Assembly (NCBI RefSeq): GCF_003234965.1
Contig: NZ_QKVK01000002.1
Coordinates: forward strand, 372,001 to 436,000
Direction of reading: 5' to 3'
Origin: Aestuariivirga litoralis
Lineage (GTDB): Bacteria > Pseudomonadota > Alphaproteobacteria > Rhizobiales > Aestuariivirgaceae
Length of the DNA stretch: 64,000 nt
Made by a program: the position numbers and the translations under genes. This document shows, one piece after another, positions 33,601-40,813 of this stretch. The stretch's first letter is position 1, and every line of letters starts with the position of its first letter. Under the pieces are notes generated by a model. It ran no database searches. It worked only from the letters and a program-made list of their open reading frames with translations, and was not told the DNA's origin.

Positions 33601-34365
33601 ATGCCGAAATTCGCTGCCAATCTCTCGATGATGTTCAATGAATGGGAGTTCCTCGACCGCTTCGCGGCGGCGGCGGACAATGGCTTTGCCGCCGTCGAGT
33701 TCCTGTTTCCCTATGCCCATGCACCGGACGAGATCGCCCGGCGCCTCGCCGCGTCGAACCTCACCCAGGCGCTGTTCAACCTGCCGCCGGGCGACTGGGA
33801 CAGGGGCGACCGCGGCATGGCCTGCCAGCCGGAGCGCGCTGACGAATTCCGCGCCTCGGTGGCGCAGGCCCTGCCCTATGCCTCGGCGACCGGAGTCCGG
33901 CGCCTGCACCTGATGAGCGGCCATGGTGACCGCCGTGACGCAGCCGCACTCGAAGCCTACAAGGCGGCCATACGCCATGCCTGCGCCGCGGCGGCGCCGC
34001 TCGGCATCGACATCCTGATCGAGCCGATCAACGGGCGCGACATGCCGGGCTATTTCCTCAACGACTTCGGTTTCGCGGCGGGGCTGATCGCCGAACTGGA
34101 CCCGCCGAACCTCAGGCTCCAGTACGACATCTACCACCGCCAGATCCTGCATGGGGACGTGATGAAGAGCCTCGAGGCGCTGATGCCCGTCACCGGCCAT
34201 GTGCAGGTCGCCTCGGTGCCGCGCCGCCACGAACCCGGCACCGGCGAACTCGACGATGCGCGCATCTTCCGCCACCTCGATGAACTCGGCTATGCGGGCT
34301 ATGTAGGGTGCGAATATCGCCCGGCGGCCGGCACCGTCGCGGGGCTTGGCTGGTTCAGGCCGTGA
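33601..34365 (+). CDS. hyi: Hydroxypyruvate isomerase-family protein
   Basis: 254-residue TIM-barrel isomerase of the Hyi family, interconverting hydroxypyruvate and tartronate semialdehyde. It opens MPKFAANLSMMFNEWEFLDRF; metal-site glutamates and histidine appear in ILIEPINGRDMPGYFL (about 139-154), LQYDIYHRQ and the C-terminal YVGCEYRP. The start at 33601 gives the canonical N-terminus; the upstream extension is not conserved. It is convergent with the BLUF gene, stops being three bases apart. Glyoxylate-linked metabolism elsewhere in the window fits this activity, but no operon partner is present. Confidence 0.88.
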   Translation: MPKFAANLSMMFNEWEFLDRFAAAADNGFAAVEFLFPYAHAPDEIARRLAASNLTQALFNLPPGDWDRGDRGMACQPERADEFRASVAQALPYASATGVRRLHLMSGHGDRRDAAALEAYKAAIRHACAAAAPLGIDILIEPINGRDMPGYFLNDFGFAAGLIAELDPPNLRLQYDIYHRQILHGDVMKSLEALMPVTGHVQVASVPRRHEPGTGELDDARIFRHLDELGYAGYVGCEYRPAAGTVAGLGWFRP

Positions 34366-34368
34366 CCC

Positions 34369-34797
34369 TCAGCCCAGGCGGGTGCTGATGGCCGCCGTGG
34401 CGACCAGCTCGTCGAGCAGCGCCATGGTTGCCGCTCCGGAACTGGCGAAGGGATTGAGCACGGCGCGCTCGCCATATTTCAGCAGCAGGCCGGGGTTGAC
34501 CCTGGACAGGTCGACATGGCCCATGGTCCAGTTGCAGAACTTGCGCTCGCGGATTTCCTCGAACACCAGGAGCCGCACATTGGTGTGCCTGCCGTCGCGG
34601 ACGATGGCGTTGTAGAGTTCGCACACCTCGTCACGCCCGCCTTCCAGAACCTGGATGAACACGTCGCCGCTGTAGCAAAGGATTCCAGTGATGCCGCTCG
34701 CCGGATTGTGGCTGCGCGAGGTGTCGAGGATGGCCTCCACCATGGCGCTGGTGAGACCCGACGCGGCCCGGCTTGCATAGACACAGCGAACGATCAT
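34369..34797 (-). CDS. BLUF-domain blue-light photosensor
   Basis: 142-residue stand-alone FAD-binding photoreceptor. All key BLUF residues are present with the spacing of AppA: Tyr7, Asn31, Gln49, Trp90 and Met92 (AppA Tyr21, Asn45, Gln63, Trp104, Met106). The Y/Q pair does the light-driven hydrogen-bond switch. Residues about 95-142 form the capping helices; there is no output domain, so it must act through a partner. It lies eight bases downstream of the folE-like gene on the same strand, implying co-expression. Confidence 0.93.
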   Translation of the reverse strand: MIVRCVYASRAASGLTSAMVEAILDTSRSHNPASGITGILCYSGDVFIQVLEGGRDEVCELYNAIVRDGRHTNVRLLVFEEIRERKFCNWTMGHVDLSRVNPGLLLKYGERAVLNPFASSGAATMALLDELVATAAISTRLG

Positions 34798-34805
34798 CTC
34801 GAATG

Positions 34806-35534
34806 TCAGTCCTTGAGGTTCACGAGGGCGAGGAATTCACGGCGGAGCGAGGCGTTCTTCAGGAAGGCGCCGCGCATCACGCTGTTGATCATCTTGGTGG
34901 CATTGTCCTTCACGCCGCGCCAGTGCATGCAGAAATGGTCAGCCTCCATGACGACGGCCAGGCCGTCAGGCGCCACCTTGCTCATCAGCAGGTCCGCCAC
35001 CTGGGCAATCGCCTCCTCCTGGATCTGCGGGCGCGACATGATCCATTCGGCAAGGCGGGAGTATTTCGACAGGCCAATGAGGTTGGAATGCTCGTTGGGC
35101 AACAGCCCGATCCACAGCCGACCCATGATCGGGCAGAGGTGGTGGCTGCAGGCGCTGCGCACGGTGATCGGGCCGACGATCATCAATTCGTTGAGATATT
35201 CGGCATTGGGGAACTCGGTCACCGGCGGCTGCGCCACGTAGCGGCCGCGGAACACCTCGTTCAGATACATCTTGGCCACACGGCGTGCCGTGTCCTGGGT
35301 GTTGTGGTCATGGTCGACGTCGATGACCAGGCTTTCCAGCACGCCCTTCATCTTTCCGGCCACTTCATCGAGCAGCGCTTCCAGTTCACCGGGCTCGATG
35401 AAGGCCGAGATATTGTCGTTGGCGAAATAGCGCCTGTTGGCCTGTTCGACCCGGGCGCGGATCTTCGCGGAGACGGGCTCGGCCCGTCCTTCCTGCGCAG
35501 ACTTTGGCGGTTTGTCCATTGCCATCCGATCCAT
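34806..35534 (-). CDS. folE: GTP cyclohydrolase I (variant FolE)
   Basis: 242-residue member of the FolE family, which makes 7,8-dihydroneopterin triphosphate from GTP. Zinc ligands Cys129, His132 and Cys202 are kept (ACSHH and HFCMHWRGV), and GLSKYSRLAEW and QIQEEAIAQVADLL follow the family. The usual CEHH reads CSHH, GYIP reads GLLP, and the substrate segment QDTARRVAKMY differs from the common TPxRVAKMY. It may be a paralog of a housekeeping FolE. The start at 35534 is one of three close ATGs (35534, 35525, 35519). It is co-transcribed with the BLUF photosensor. Confidence 0.85.
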   Translation of the reverse strand: MDRMAMDKPPKSAQEGRAEPVSAKIRARVEQANRRYFANDNISAFIEPGELEALLDEVAGKMKGVLESLVIDVDHDHNTQDTARRVAKMYLNEVFRGRYVAQPPVTEFPNAEYLNELMIVGPITVRSACSHHLCPIMGRLWIGLLPNEHSNLIGLSKYSRLAEWIMSRPQIQEEAIAQVADLLMSKVAPDGLAVVMEADHFCMHWRGVKDNATKMINSVMRGAFLKNASLRREFLALVNLKD

Positions 35535-35638
35535 GGTGCCGATCCTCGCGTTGTAGCAGCCCGTTCTGCCCGAAACAACCGAAGGGCATGTGAAGCTGTT
35601 ACGCAGGGACGGCCATGGCGGACCATCATGTCCCGAAT

Positions 35639-35668
35639 GCATCGCCCCGGCGGAGGCCGGGGCGATGC
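35639..35668. terminator. Hairpin, probable terminator of the upstream leftward gene
   Basis: GCATCGCCCCGG stem, CGGA loop and the inverted arm ending GGCGATGC; no T-run is seen. It sits between the stop of the leftward basic membrane protein gene and the folE start. Confidence 0.45.
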
Positions 35669-35676
35669 GTGGTGCT

Positions 35677-36132
35677 TCAGCGGCTGGTGCGGCCGCGGCG
35701 GGAGCGGCCCGCCATGGAGGACAGCGTGCCGGGCAGCATCAGCCCGATCACCGCGCCGATGCCGAGGCCGATGGCCCCCAGCACATAGGGACGTTCATCG
35801 GCAAGACGCTGCACGACGCGCTGGTCGCCCAGCCCGCGGCTGGCGAGCGGAATGGCCCGTCCGGCCCGGGCGAGAAGCCGCGCACCGAAGCCGCCGCTAG
35901 AGTTGGAGATCGACTTGCCGCGCCCGCGCGTGGAGCGGCTGCGCGCCGGCGCCTGTTCCGCCTGCGTGCTGCCACGGCTCGACGCCGAAGAACGCCGCGA
36001 GGCGGTTGCCTTCCGGCCCCGCTTCGCCATGCCGCCGGAACGCTTGCGCGCCGGCTTTCGGCCGCGGGGGCCTGCGCTGCCTGCCTCTCCCTGGGTCTGA
36101 TGGCCGTTGTCGTTGCTGTTGTCCGCTGTCAT
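35677..36132 (-). CDS. Basic low-complexity protein with C-terminal membrane segment
   Basis: 151 residues: a Lys/Arg/Ser-rich N-terminal two thirds (about 20-85) and a single membrane helix at about 120-140 (YVLGAIGLGIGAVIGLML). AAAGGAG sits about 8 bases before the ATG at 36132, a strong start signal. It overlaps the preceding gene's frame by 236 bases in another phase. It probably belongs to the holin-like/DUF3618-like stress membrane unit. Function unknown. Confidence 0.65.
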   Translation of the reverse strand: MTADNSNDNGHQTQGEAGSAGPRGRKPARKRSGGMAKRGRKATASRRSSASSRGSTQAEQAPARSRSTRGRGKSISNSSGGFGARLLARAGRAIPLASRGLGDQRVVQRLADERPYVLGAIGLGIGAVIGLMLPGTLSSMAGRSRRGRTSR

Positions 36133-36430
36133 CCTTCTTCTCCTTTGGTTTGCCCCGCGCCCTGGTCGCAGCCGCGGGATCCTTGCCGTCACGATGGCGG
36201 GCAAACCCCGCCAGCCAGCCTGCTCCCGCCAGCACCGCCAGGGAGAGCAGCTTGTTGCGCCCGACACGCTTGCGCAGGCGCGCCAGGACGGAAAGCTTCG
36301 GATCGAGCAGTCGCAGCGCATCCTCCGCCAGGGGCACGGGACGCAGCTGCCGGCGCAGGTCGGAGACTGTCGACAACAATGCCTGGCGCCGTGCGCGGAC
36401 CTCGGCCAGCGCCTGCTCCCGCGCTGTCAT
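35897..36430 (-). CDS. DUF3618-like protein, C-terminus uncertain
   Basis: 177 residues if read to its stop. Residues 1-85 look genuine: a helical MTAREQALAEVRARRQALLS segment resembling DUF3618, then a hydrophobic LLSLAVLAGAGWLAG stretch. From about residue 100 the frame runs antiparallel in phase with the next gene and looks like unselected Gln/Arg/Pro-rich sequence. The ATG at 36430 overlaps the holin-like gene's stop by four bases (ATGA), so translation is coupled. A frameshift near 36132 joining it to the next gene is possible. Confidence 0.6.
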   Translation of the reverse strand: MTAREQALAEVRARRQALLSTVSDLRRQLRPVPLAEDALRLLDPKLSVLARLRKRVGRNKLLSLAVLAGAGWLAGFARHRDGKDPAAATRARGKPKEKKDDSGQQQRQRPSDPGRGRQRRPPRPKAGAQAFRRHGEAGPEGNRLAAFFGVEPWQHAGGTGAGAQPLHARARQVDLQL

Positions 36431-36810
36431 GCGGCATCTTCCGCATCGGAGCCGAACCAGCGCAGCACCATGCTGTCCGCCCGCCACGTCATGGCGCGCC
36501 TCGCCAAGACCGCACTGAGCGCCGCCACCAGCGCGAAGATGACGGCCACCAAAAAGGCGGCCATCGCGTTATCCGCAACATGCTGCGACAGCAGCGCGAT
36601 CGCCGCCTGGGTGAGCGCCACCAGGACGCAGATGAAGGATGCCAGCGCAAGGGCCGCAAGACCCGCGGCCTTCAATGCGCGCAGTTTCAATTCCGCCAGT
36701 TCCAGCCGCGCGAGCGCAGCTTCCGCCGACATCCAGGCGCGGCCCTCGGCGGCGAGCCGCTCAAGCAGCAGCACGGTCTGCGGAGCTTCGCCATGGAGCT
36801 TGTGCATCAT
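36427..36810 (-). CDS. Phage holin-like (superfamily 6) membrane protein
   Basis: 127 residues with two transmembrane helices (about 46-70 and 81-105) after an amphipathic segment LLERLAAEGRAWMSAEAALARLELAELKLRA. This is the pattern of 'phage holin family' membrane proteins that sit in stress or envelope operons with DUF3618 proteins, not in prophages. Two adjacent ATGs (36810, 36807) are possible. An exact EcfG promoter ends only ten bases upstream, so the mRNA may be almost leaderless. It is coupled to the next gene through an ATGA overlap. Confidence 0.72.
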   Translation of the reverse strand: MMHKLHGEAPQTVLLLERLAAEGRAWMSAEAALARLELAELKLRALKAAGLAALALASFICVLVALTQAAIALLSQHVADNAMAAFLVAVIFALVAALSAVLARRAMTWRADSMVLRWFGSDAEDAA

Positions 36811-36819
36811 GGCCAGTGC

Positions 36820-36844
36820 AACGCATCGCGCGCTGCTTGGTTCC
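36820..36844 (-). promoter_or_regulatory. EcfG-type promoter for the holin-like operon
   Basis: Read leftward: GGAAC (36844-36840), 16-base spacer, CGTT (36823-36820); exact consensus. Its -10 element ends ten bases before the ATG at 36810. Confidence 0.7.
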
Positions 36845-36865
36845 TCTGGCTGCAAGCCTCCCATG

Positions 36866-36891
36866 AAAAGAGGCCCCGCGGTTGCGGGGCC
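36866..36891 (-). terminator. Rho-independent terminator
   Basis: Read leftward: GGCCCCGC stem, AACC loop, GCGGGGCC stem, then TCTTTTC. It closes the gene at 36944-37387 before the holin-like promoter. Confidence 0.8.
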
Positions 36892-36943
36892 CGAGGTGCA
36901 GGCAGCCTGTTGGGGGAGGGAGACACTGCCCGGGGAAACGTCG

Positions 36944-37387
36944 TTACGCGGCATCACCGTCTTCCGCGGACACACGCAGCGATGACCGGCGCGCCTCGAG
37001 CACGGAGCTGCCGCGCGCCTGCAGGAATTGCGCGATCACGAGCCCCGCCACGACACTGGAGCCGAAAGCGGCCAACGGGTAGCGCCGGGCCAATTCACGC
37101 GCGTCGGCGATCATGCCGGCAAGGTCATTGTCCTGCACATAGCCCGAAAGATCGTCCAGGCCCTCCGCTGCCGCTCCGGCATAACTGCCGATCAACGGCA
37201 ACGACGGCAGTGATCCGCCGAATTGCCGCAGCGATGCCGCCAGCGTTTCCAGCTGTGCCGCAGCATGATCCTTGCGGCTGTCGGCCAGACTTCCTGCCAT
37301 GGCGAGAACATCATCCATGAAGCCCGGTGCCGGGCGGCGCTGTGCGTTGCGGCCGCGCTTGCGGGCACGTTTCGGCGCGACGGCCAT
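36944..37387 (-). CDS. Membrane-anchored protein of unknown function (nutrient-deprivation-protein-like)
   Basis: 147 residues: basic N-terminus (KRARKRGRNAQRR), a helical amphipathic middle (about 24-100) and one membrane helix near the C-terminus (PLAAFGSSVVAGLVIAQFL, about 107-125). It resembles small envelope proteins annotated as nutrient-deprivation-induced in Rhizobiales, by layout rather than by a defined motif. CCGGAGGAACAGG before the ATG at 37387 is a good ribosome site. A one-off EcfG promoter lies upstream and a terminator downstream, so it is a single-gene unit. Confidence 0.65.
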   Translation of the reverse strand: MAVAPKRARKRGRNAQRRPAPGFMDDVLAMAGSLADSRKDHAAAQLETLAASLRQFGGSLPSLPLIGSYAGAAAEGLDDLSGYVQDNDLAGMIADARELARRYPLAAFGSSVVAGLVIAQFLQARGSSVLEARRSSLRVSAEDGDAA

Positions 37388-37426
37388 GCCTGTTCCTCCG
37401 GTTGTGATGCGTGGGTTCCCCGCCTT

Positions 37427-37451
37427 AACTGAAGCGCCTGTGAATAGTTCC
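37427..37451 (-). promoter_or_regulatory. Near-consensus EcfG promoter (leftward)
   Basis: Read leftward: GGAAC (37451-37447), 16-base spacer, AGTT (37430-37427), one base off. It sits back to back with the exact rightward promoter at 37455-37480. Confidence 0.5.
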
Positions 37452-37454
37452 GCC

Positions 37455-37480
37455 GGAACCCTTCGCCCCTGCGCGCCGTT
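37455..37480 (+). promoter_or_regulatory. EcfG-type promoter upstream of SLC13-type transporter
   Basis: GGAAC (37455-37459), 17-base spacer, CGTT (37477-37480); exact consensus, 65 bases before the ATG at 37545. Confidence 0.82.
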
Positions 37481-37544
37481 CTGCGGGCCGGCATGCCCGC
37501 ACAGGATGAAACGCGAGGGGCACGCCGCGGGGAGGTCTTCACAC

Positions 37545-39314
37545 ATGACAGCGCAGATCATGATCTGCCTCGCCATCCTGCTGGCGGCGGTGGTGATGTT
37601 CTCGTGGGACCGCGTGCCGGCAGACGTCGTGGCACTGGGCGTGATGCTGGCCATCCTCGGCACCGGTCTCCTCACACCCGAACAGGCCTTCGCCGGCTTC
37701 GGCTCCAGCACGGTGATGATGATCCTTGGTTTCTTCATCATGACGGCGGCCCTTTCCCATACCGGCATCGTCGATACGGTGGGCCGCTGGATCCTGGCCC
37801 ATGCCGGCAATCGGCCCTTCGTGCTGCTGGCCGTCATCATGATCTCGGTCTCGACGCTGTCGGCCTTCATCAGCAACACCGCAGCCACTGCCTTCTTCGT
37901 GCCGGTGGTTCTGGGCATTGCGGCACACAACAAGCAGAGCCCGTCACGCCTTCTGCTGCCGCTCGCCTTCGCGTCCATCCTGACCAGTTCGGTGACGCTG
38001 ATCAGCACCTCCACCAACATCGTGATCAGCGAGTTGATGGTGCGGGCGGGCGAGCCGCCGATGGGCATGTTCGAACTCTCGCCCGTCGGCCTTCCCATCG
38101 CGGTGGCCGGCATCGCCTATATGCTGACCATCGGGCTGCGGCTGATGCCGGACCGCGGGCGCGACGCCGCAAGCCTCGATGAAGTGGGCAATCGCGACTA
38201 CACCGCCGACCTCGTGGTGACGGCGGACTCGCCGCTCATCGGAATCGCTCTCGCCTCCTCGCCCGTGGGCAGGGAGTCCGGCTTCAGGGTGGTGCGCCTG
38301 CTGCGCGAGGAGAAGCCCGTCACCGACAAGGACGAGGCCCACCTCGCAGCGGGCGACGTCATCGTGGTGGAGGGCCGCCGCCGCGATCTGCTGCGCGTCA
38401 AGGACACGCCGGGCCTCGACCTCAAGGCCGATCTCCACCTCGCCGGCAGCGCGGACGAGGAGACGGAGATCGTCGAGGGCGTGCTGATGCCGGATTCACC
38501 GCTGATCGGCCACACGCTGAAAAGCGCCGAGTTCCACGAACGCTATGGCCTCAAGGTCCTCGGCCTCAACCGGGCCGGCTTCCGCATGCCGCGCCGGTTG
38601 AGCCGCATCCGCATGCGGCTGGGTGACGTGCTGCTGCTGCAGGGCCGGCCAGAGGACGTGCGCGAACTCGAACGCGGCAACCTGTTCAACATCTTCGGCG
38701 GGGTGGATACGGAGCGGCTGCGCACCTCTCACGCAGCGCTGGCGGTGCTGATCTTCGCGCTGGCGCTTGCCGCCATCACCTTCGACCTCGTCAGCATGCC
38801 GGTTGCGGCCCTGGGCGGGGCCTTCCTCATGCTGCTCACCCGCTGCATCTCGCCGGAGGATGCCTATCGCCGCGTCGAGTGGAAGGTGCTGATCCTCATC
38901 GGCGCCCTGCTCTCGCTGGGCGCCGCCATGGATGCCACGGGCACCGGGCGCTACCTGGCTGACAGGCTCATCGCACTGGTGGGGGGCGAGAGCCCGCTGC
39001 TGCTGCTCAGCTGCTTCTTCGTGCTCACCGTGGCGCTGACACAACCCATGTCCAACCAGGCGGCGGCGATCGTGGTCGTTCCCATCGCCTTCGAGACTGC
39101 CCGGCAGCTCGGCTACAATCCGCGCAGTTTCGCCATGATGATCGCCATCGCGGCCAGCTGCTCATACCTGACGCCGCTGGAACCTTCGAGCCTCATGGTC
39201 TTCGGCCCCGGCAGGTACCGTTTCATGGATTTCGTTCGGGTGGGCTTTCCCTTGACCTTCATCATCTTCGCCATTGCCCTTGCACTGGTTCCACTGCTCT
39301 GGCCGCTGCGGTGA
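37545..39314 (+). CDS. SLC13/CitT-family permease with two TrkA-C (RCK_C) domains
   Basis: 589-residue inner-membrane transporter. N-terminal membrane half (about 1-195), then two cytosolic TrkA-C-like domains (about 205-290 and 300-385, with DSPLIG and GDVIVVEGRR / GDVLLLQGRP signatures), then the second membrane half (about 400-589). ISNTAATAFFVPV and SNQAAAIVVVPIAF are the paired helical-hairpin motifs of the family. GGGGAGG precedes the ATG at 37545. Such proteins move dicarboxylates, sulfate or other anions; the cargo is not assignable. Stress-controlled by an exact EcfG promoter. Confidence 0.86.
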   Translation: MTAQIMICLAILLAAVVMFSWDRVPADVVALGVMLAILGTGLLTPEQAFAGFGSSTVMMILGFFIMTAALSHTGIVDTVGRWILAHAGNRPFVLLAVIMISVSTLSAFISNTAATAFFVPVVLGIAAHNKQSPSRLLLPLAFASILTSSVTLISTSTNIVISELMVRAGEPPMGMFELSPVGLPIAVAGIAYMLTIGLRLMPDRGRDAASLDEVGNRDYTADLVVTADSPLIGIALASSPVGRESGFRVVRLLREEKPVTDKDEAHLAAGDVIVVEGRRRDLLRVKDTPGLDLKADLHLAGSADEETEIVEGVLMPDSPLIGHTLKSAEFHERYGLKVLGLNRAGFRMPRRLSRIRMRLGDVLLLQGRPEDVRELERGNLFNIFGGVDTERLRTSHAALAVLIFALALAAITFDLVSMPVAALGGAFLMLLTRCISPEDAYRRVEWKVLILIGALLSLGAAMDATGTGRYLADRLIALVGGESPLLLLSCFFVLTVALTQPMSNQAAAIVVVPIAFETARQLGYNPRSFAMMIAIAASCSYLTPLEPSSLMVFGPGRYRFMDFVRVGFPLTFIIFAIALALVPLLWPLR

Positions 39315-39316
39315 GC

Positions 39317-39342
39317 GGAACCCCTTTGGCCTTTGTCACGTT
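39317..39342 (+). promoter_or_regulatory. EcfG-type promoter upstream of DUF6600-like gene
   Basis: GGAAC (39317-39321), 17-base spacer, CGTT (39339-39342); exact consensus, starting three bases after the transporter stop and 43 bases before the next ATG. Confidence 0.82.
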
Positions 39343-39384
39343 GCCCTGCGCTGAAGGTCCAACAGCAATGGAAGGGCAGACCCC

Positions 39385-40761
39385 ATGAAACTCAAGACCA
39401 TCCTGGCCAGCACGGCCATTGCCACCCTGGCACTCACCGCCGCACCACAATTCGGCGCTCCGCCAATCGTCACCCGGGCGGAAGCCGCCGTCGATGTGAG
39501 CATCGGCATCTTCTATGACCGGCTCGGCGGCCAGGGCGACTGGGTGAGCTACGGCGACCAGTATGTCTTCATCCCGACCAGCGTCGGCCCCGACTGGCGG
39601 CCCTATACGCTGGGGCACTGGGTCTACACCAAGCGCTATGGCTGGACCTGGGTGTCCGACGAGTCCTTTGGCTGGGCCACCTATCACTATGGCCGCTGGG
39701 GCTATGCCAATGACATCGGCTGGTACTGGGTGCCGGGCCGCAAGTGGGCGCCGGCCTGGGTGAGCTGGCGGCGCAGCAACGACTATGTCGTCTGGGCGCC
39801 GCTGCCGCCGGTGCGCGGCGGCGGCGTGGACATCTCGATCAACATCAATGTCGGCGACATCCCCGACTACTACTGGGTTGCGGTACCGACGCGGCGCTTC
39901 CTCGAGCCCGACCTGCGGGTCGCCATCATCGATGATGACCGCGAAATCCGCCAGGTGGTGCAGCGCACCGAATTCATCGGCACGCCGCGCATCACCAACA
40001 ACATCGTCGTCAACAACGTGATCGATGTCGACGTCATCGCCCGCGAGACGGGCCGCAAGGTGCGCGCCGTCGAGGTGCGGGAGACCGACAATCCGGCAGA
40101 GGCCAAGGCCAGCGCCGACCAGGTCACGGTGTTCCAGGGCGAACTCGCCAGCGATGCCAAGGAAAAGCCGCGCAAGCTGACGGACGTCAACAAGGTCCGC
40201 AAGGTGAAGCGTCAGGACGCAGCCTCCGACGCCACCGCGCCGGCCACGGGCCAGGACCAGGCGGCACCGGCCGACACGGCACCCACGACCGGTCAACCGG
40301 CCACCAACGAGGCGGCAACCCCGCCCGCCAATGGCCGCAAGAAGAAGCTCGATACCACCGCCACGCCTGCCCCGGACAATGGAGCGGACGAGGCCACCGC
40401 ACCACCGGCCAATGGCAAGGTGAGGAAGCCGGCGGCCCAGGCACAGGATGAGCCTTCGGGCGCCACCAAGAAGAAACTGAAGCAGCAGAAGGACAACGCT
40501 GCCGCGCCTCCTGCCGCCGAGCAGCCTGCCCAGGCACAGGACCAGACCCCCGCGAAGAAGCGCAAGAAGCTGCAGCAGGGCGGCGAGGAGGCCACGGGCT
40601 CGACCAGCGTGGCACCGCAACAGCCCGGCCAGAAGGCCGGCAAGAACCCCGAGGCACCGGGTGCGAACGCCAATGCCCCCGCCGGACAGAAGAAGGGCAA
40701 GGGCAAGAAGGAACAGGCCTGCGACCCTGCGACCGACGCCACATGCGCCCCGGCGCAGTAA
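39385..40761 (+). CDS. Secreted DUF6600-like protein with Lys/Ala/Pro-rich tail
   Basis: 458 residues with a Sec signal peptide (MKLKTILASTAIATLALTAAP, cleavage near 30-37). Residues about 45-140 hold Trp/Tyr-rich repeats of YGRWGYANDIGWYWVPG type (Y-x3-G-x-W-x4-GW-W), as in DUF6600 / proline-rich outer envelope proteins. Residues about 230-458 are low-complexity Ala/Pro/Gln with KKK clusters. It ends with two cysteines (CDPATDATCAPAQ). Probably an envelope-associated stress protein; the exact EcfG promoter and a strong terminator frame it as a single unit. Confidence 0.8.
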   Translation: MKLKTILASTAIATLALTAAPQFGAPPIVTRAEAAVDVSIGIFYDRLGGQGDWVSYGDQYVFIPTSVGPDWRPYTLGHWVYTKRYGWTWVSDESFGWATYHYGRWGYANDIGWYWVPGRKWAPAWVSWRRSNDYVVWAPLPPVRGGGVDISININVGDIPDYYWVAVPTRRFLEPDLRVAIIDDDREIRQVVQRTEFIGTPRITNNIVVNNVIDVDVIARETGRKVRAVEVRETDNPAEAKASADQVTVFQGELASDAKEKPRKLTDVNKVRKVKRQDAASDATAPATGQDQAAPADTAPTTGQPATNEAATPPANGRKKKLDTTATPAPDNGADEATAPPANGKVRKPAAQAQDEPSGATKKKLKQQKDNAAAPPAAEQPAQAQDQTPAKKRKKLQQGGEEATGSTSVAPQQPGQKAGKNPEAPGANANAPAGQKKGKGKKEQACDPATDATCAPAQ

Positions 40762-40772
40762 CCCCCGACAGC

Positions 40773-40803
40773 GAACCGGCCCCTCACGGGGCCGGTTCCT
40801 TTT
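40773..40803. terminator. Rho-independent terminator
   Basis: GAACCGGCCCC stem, short TCA loop, CGGGGCCGGTTC stem and TTTT; between the convergent DUF6600-like and ligD genes. Confidence 0.85.
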
Positions 40804-40813
40804 CTGGCAGATC

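Noticed and set aside
36427-36810. Prophage remnant because of a holin-like gene
   Set aside because: No other phage genes, att sites or integrase; this membrane family occurs in chromosomal stress operons.
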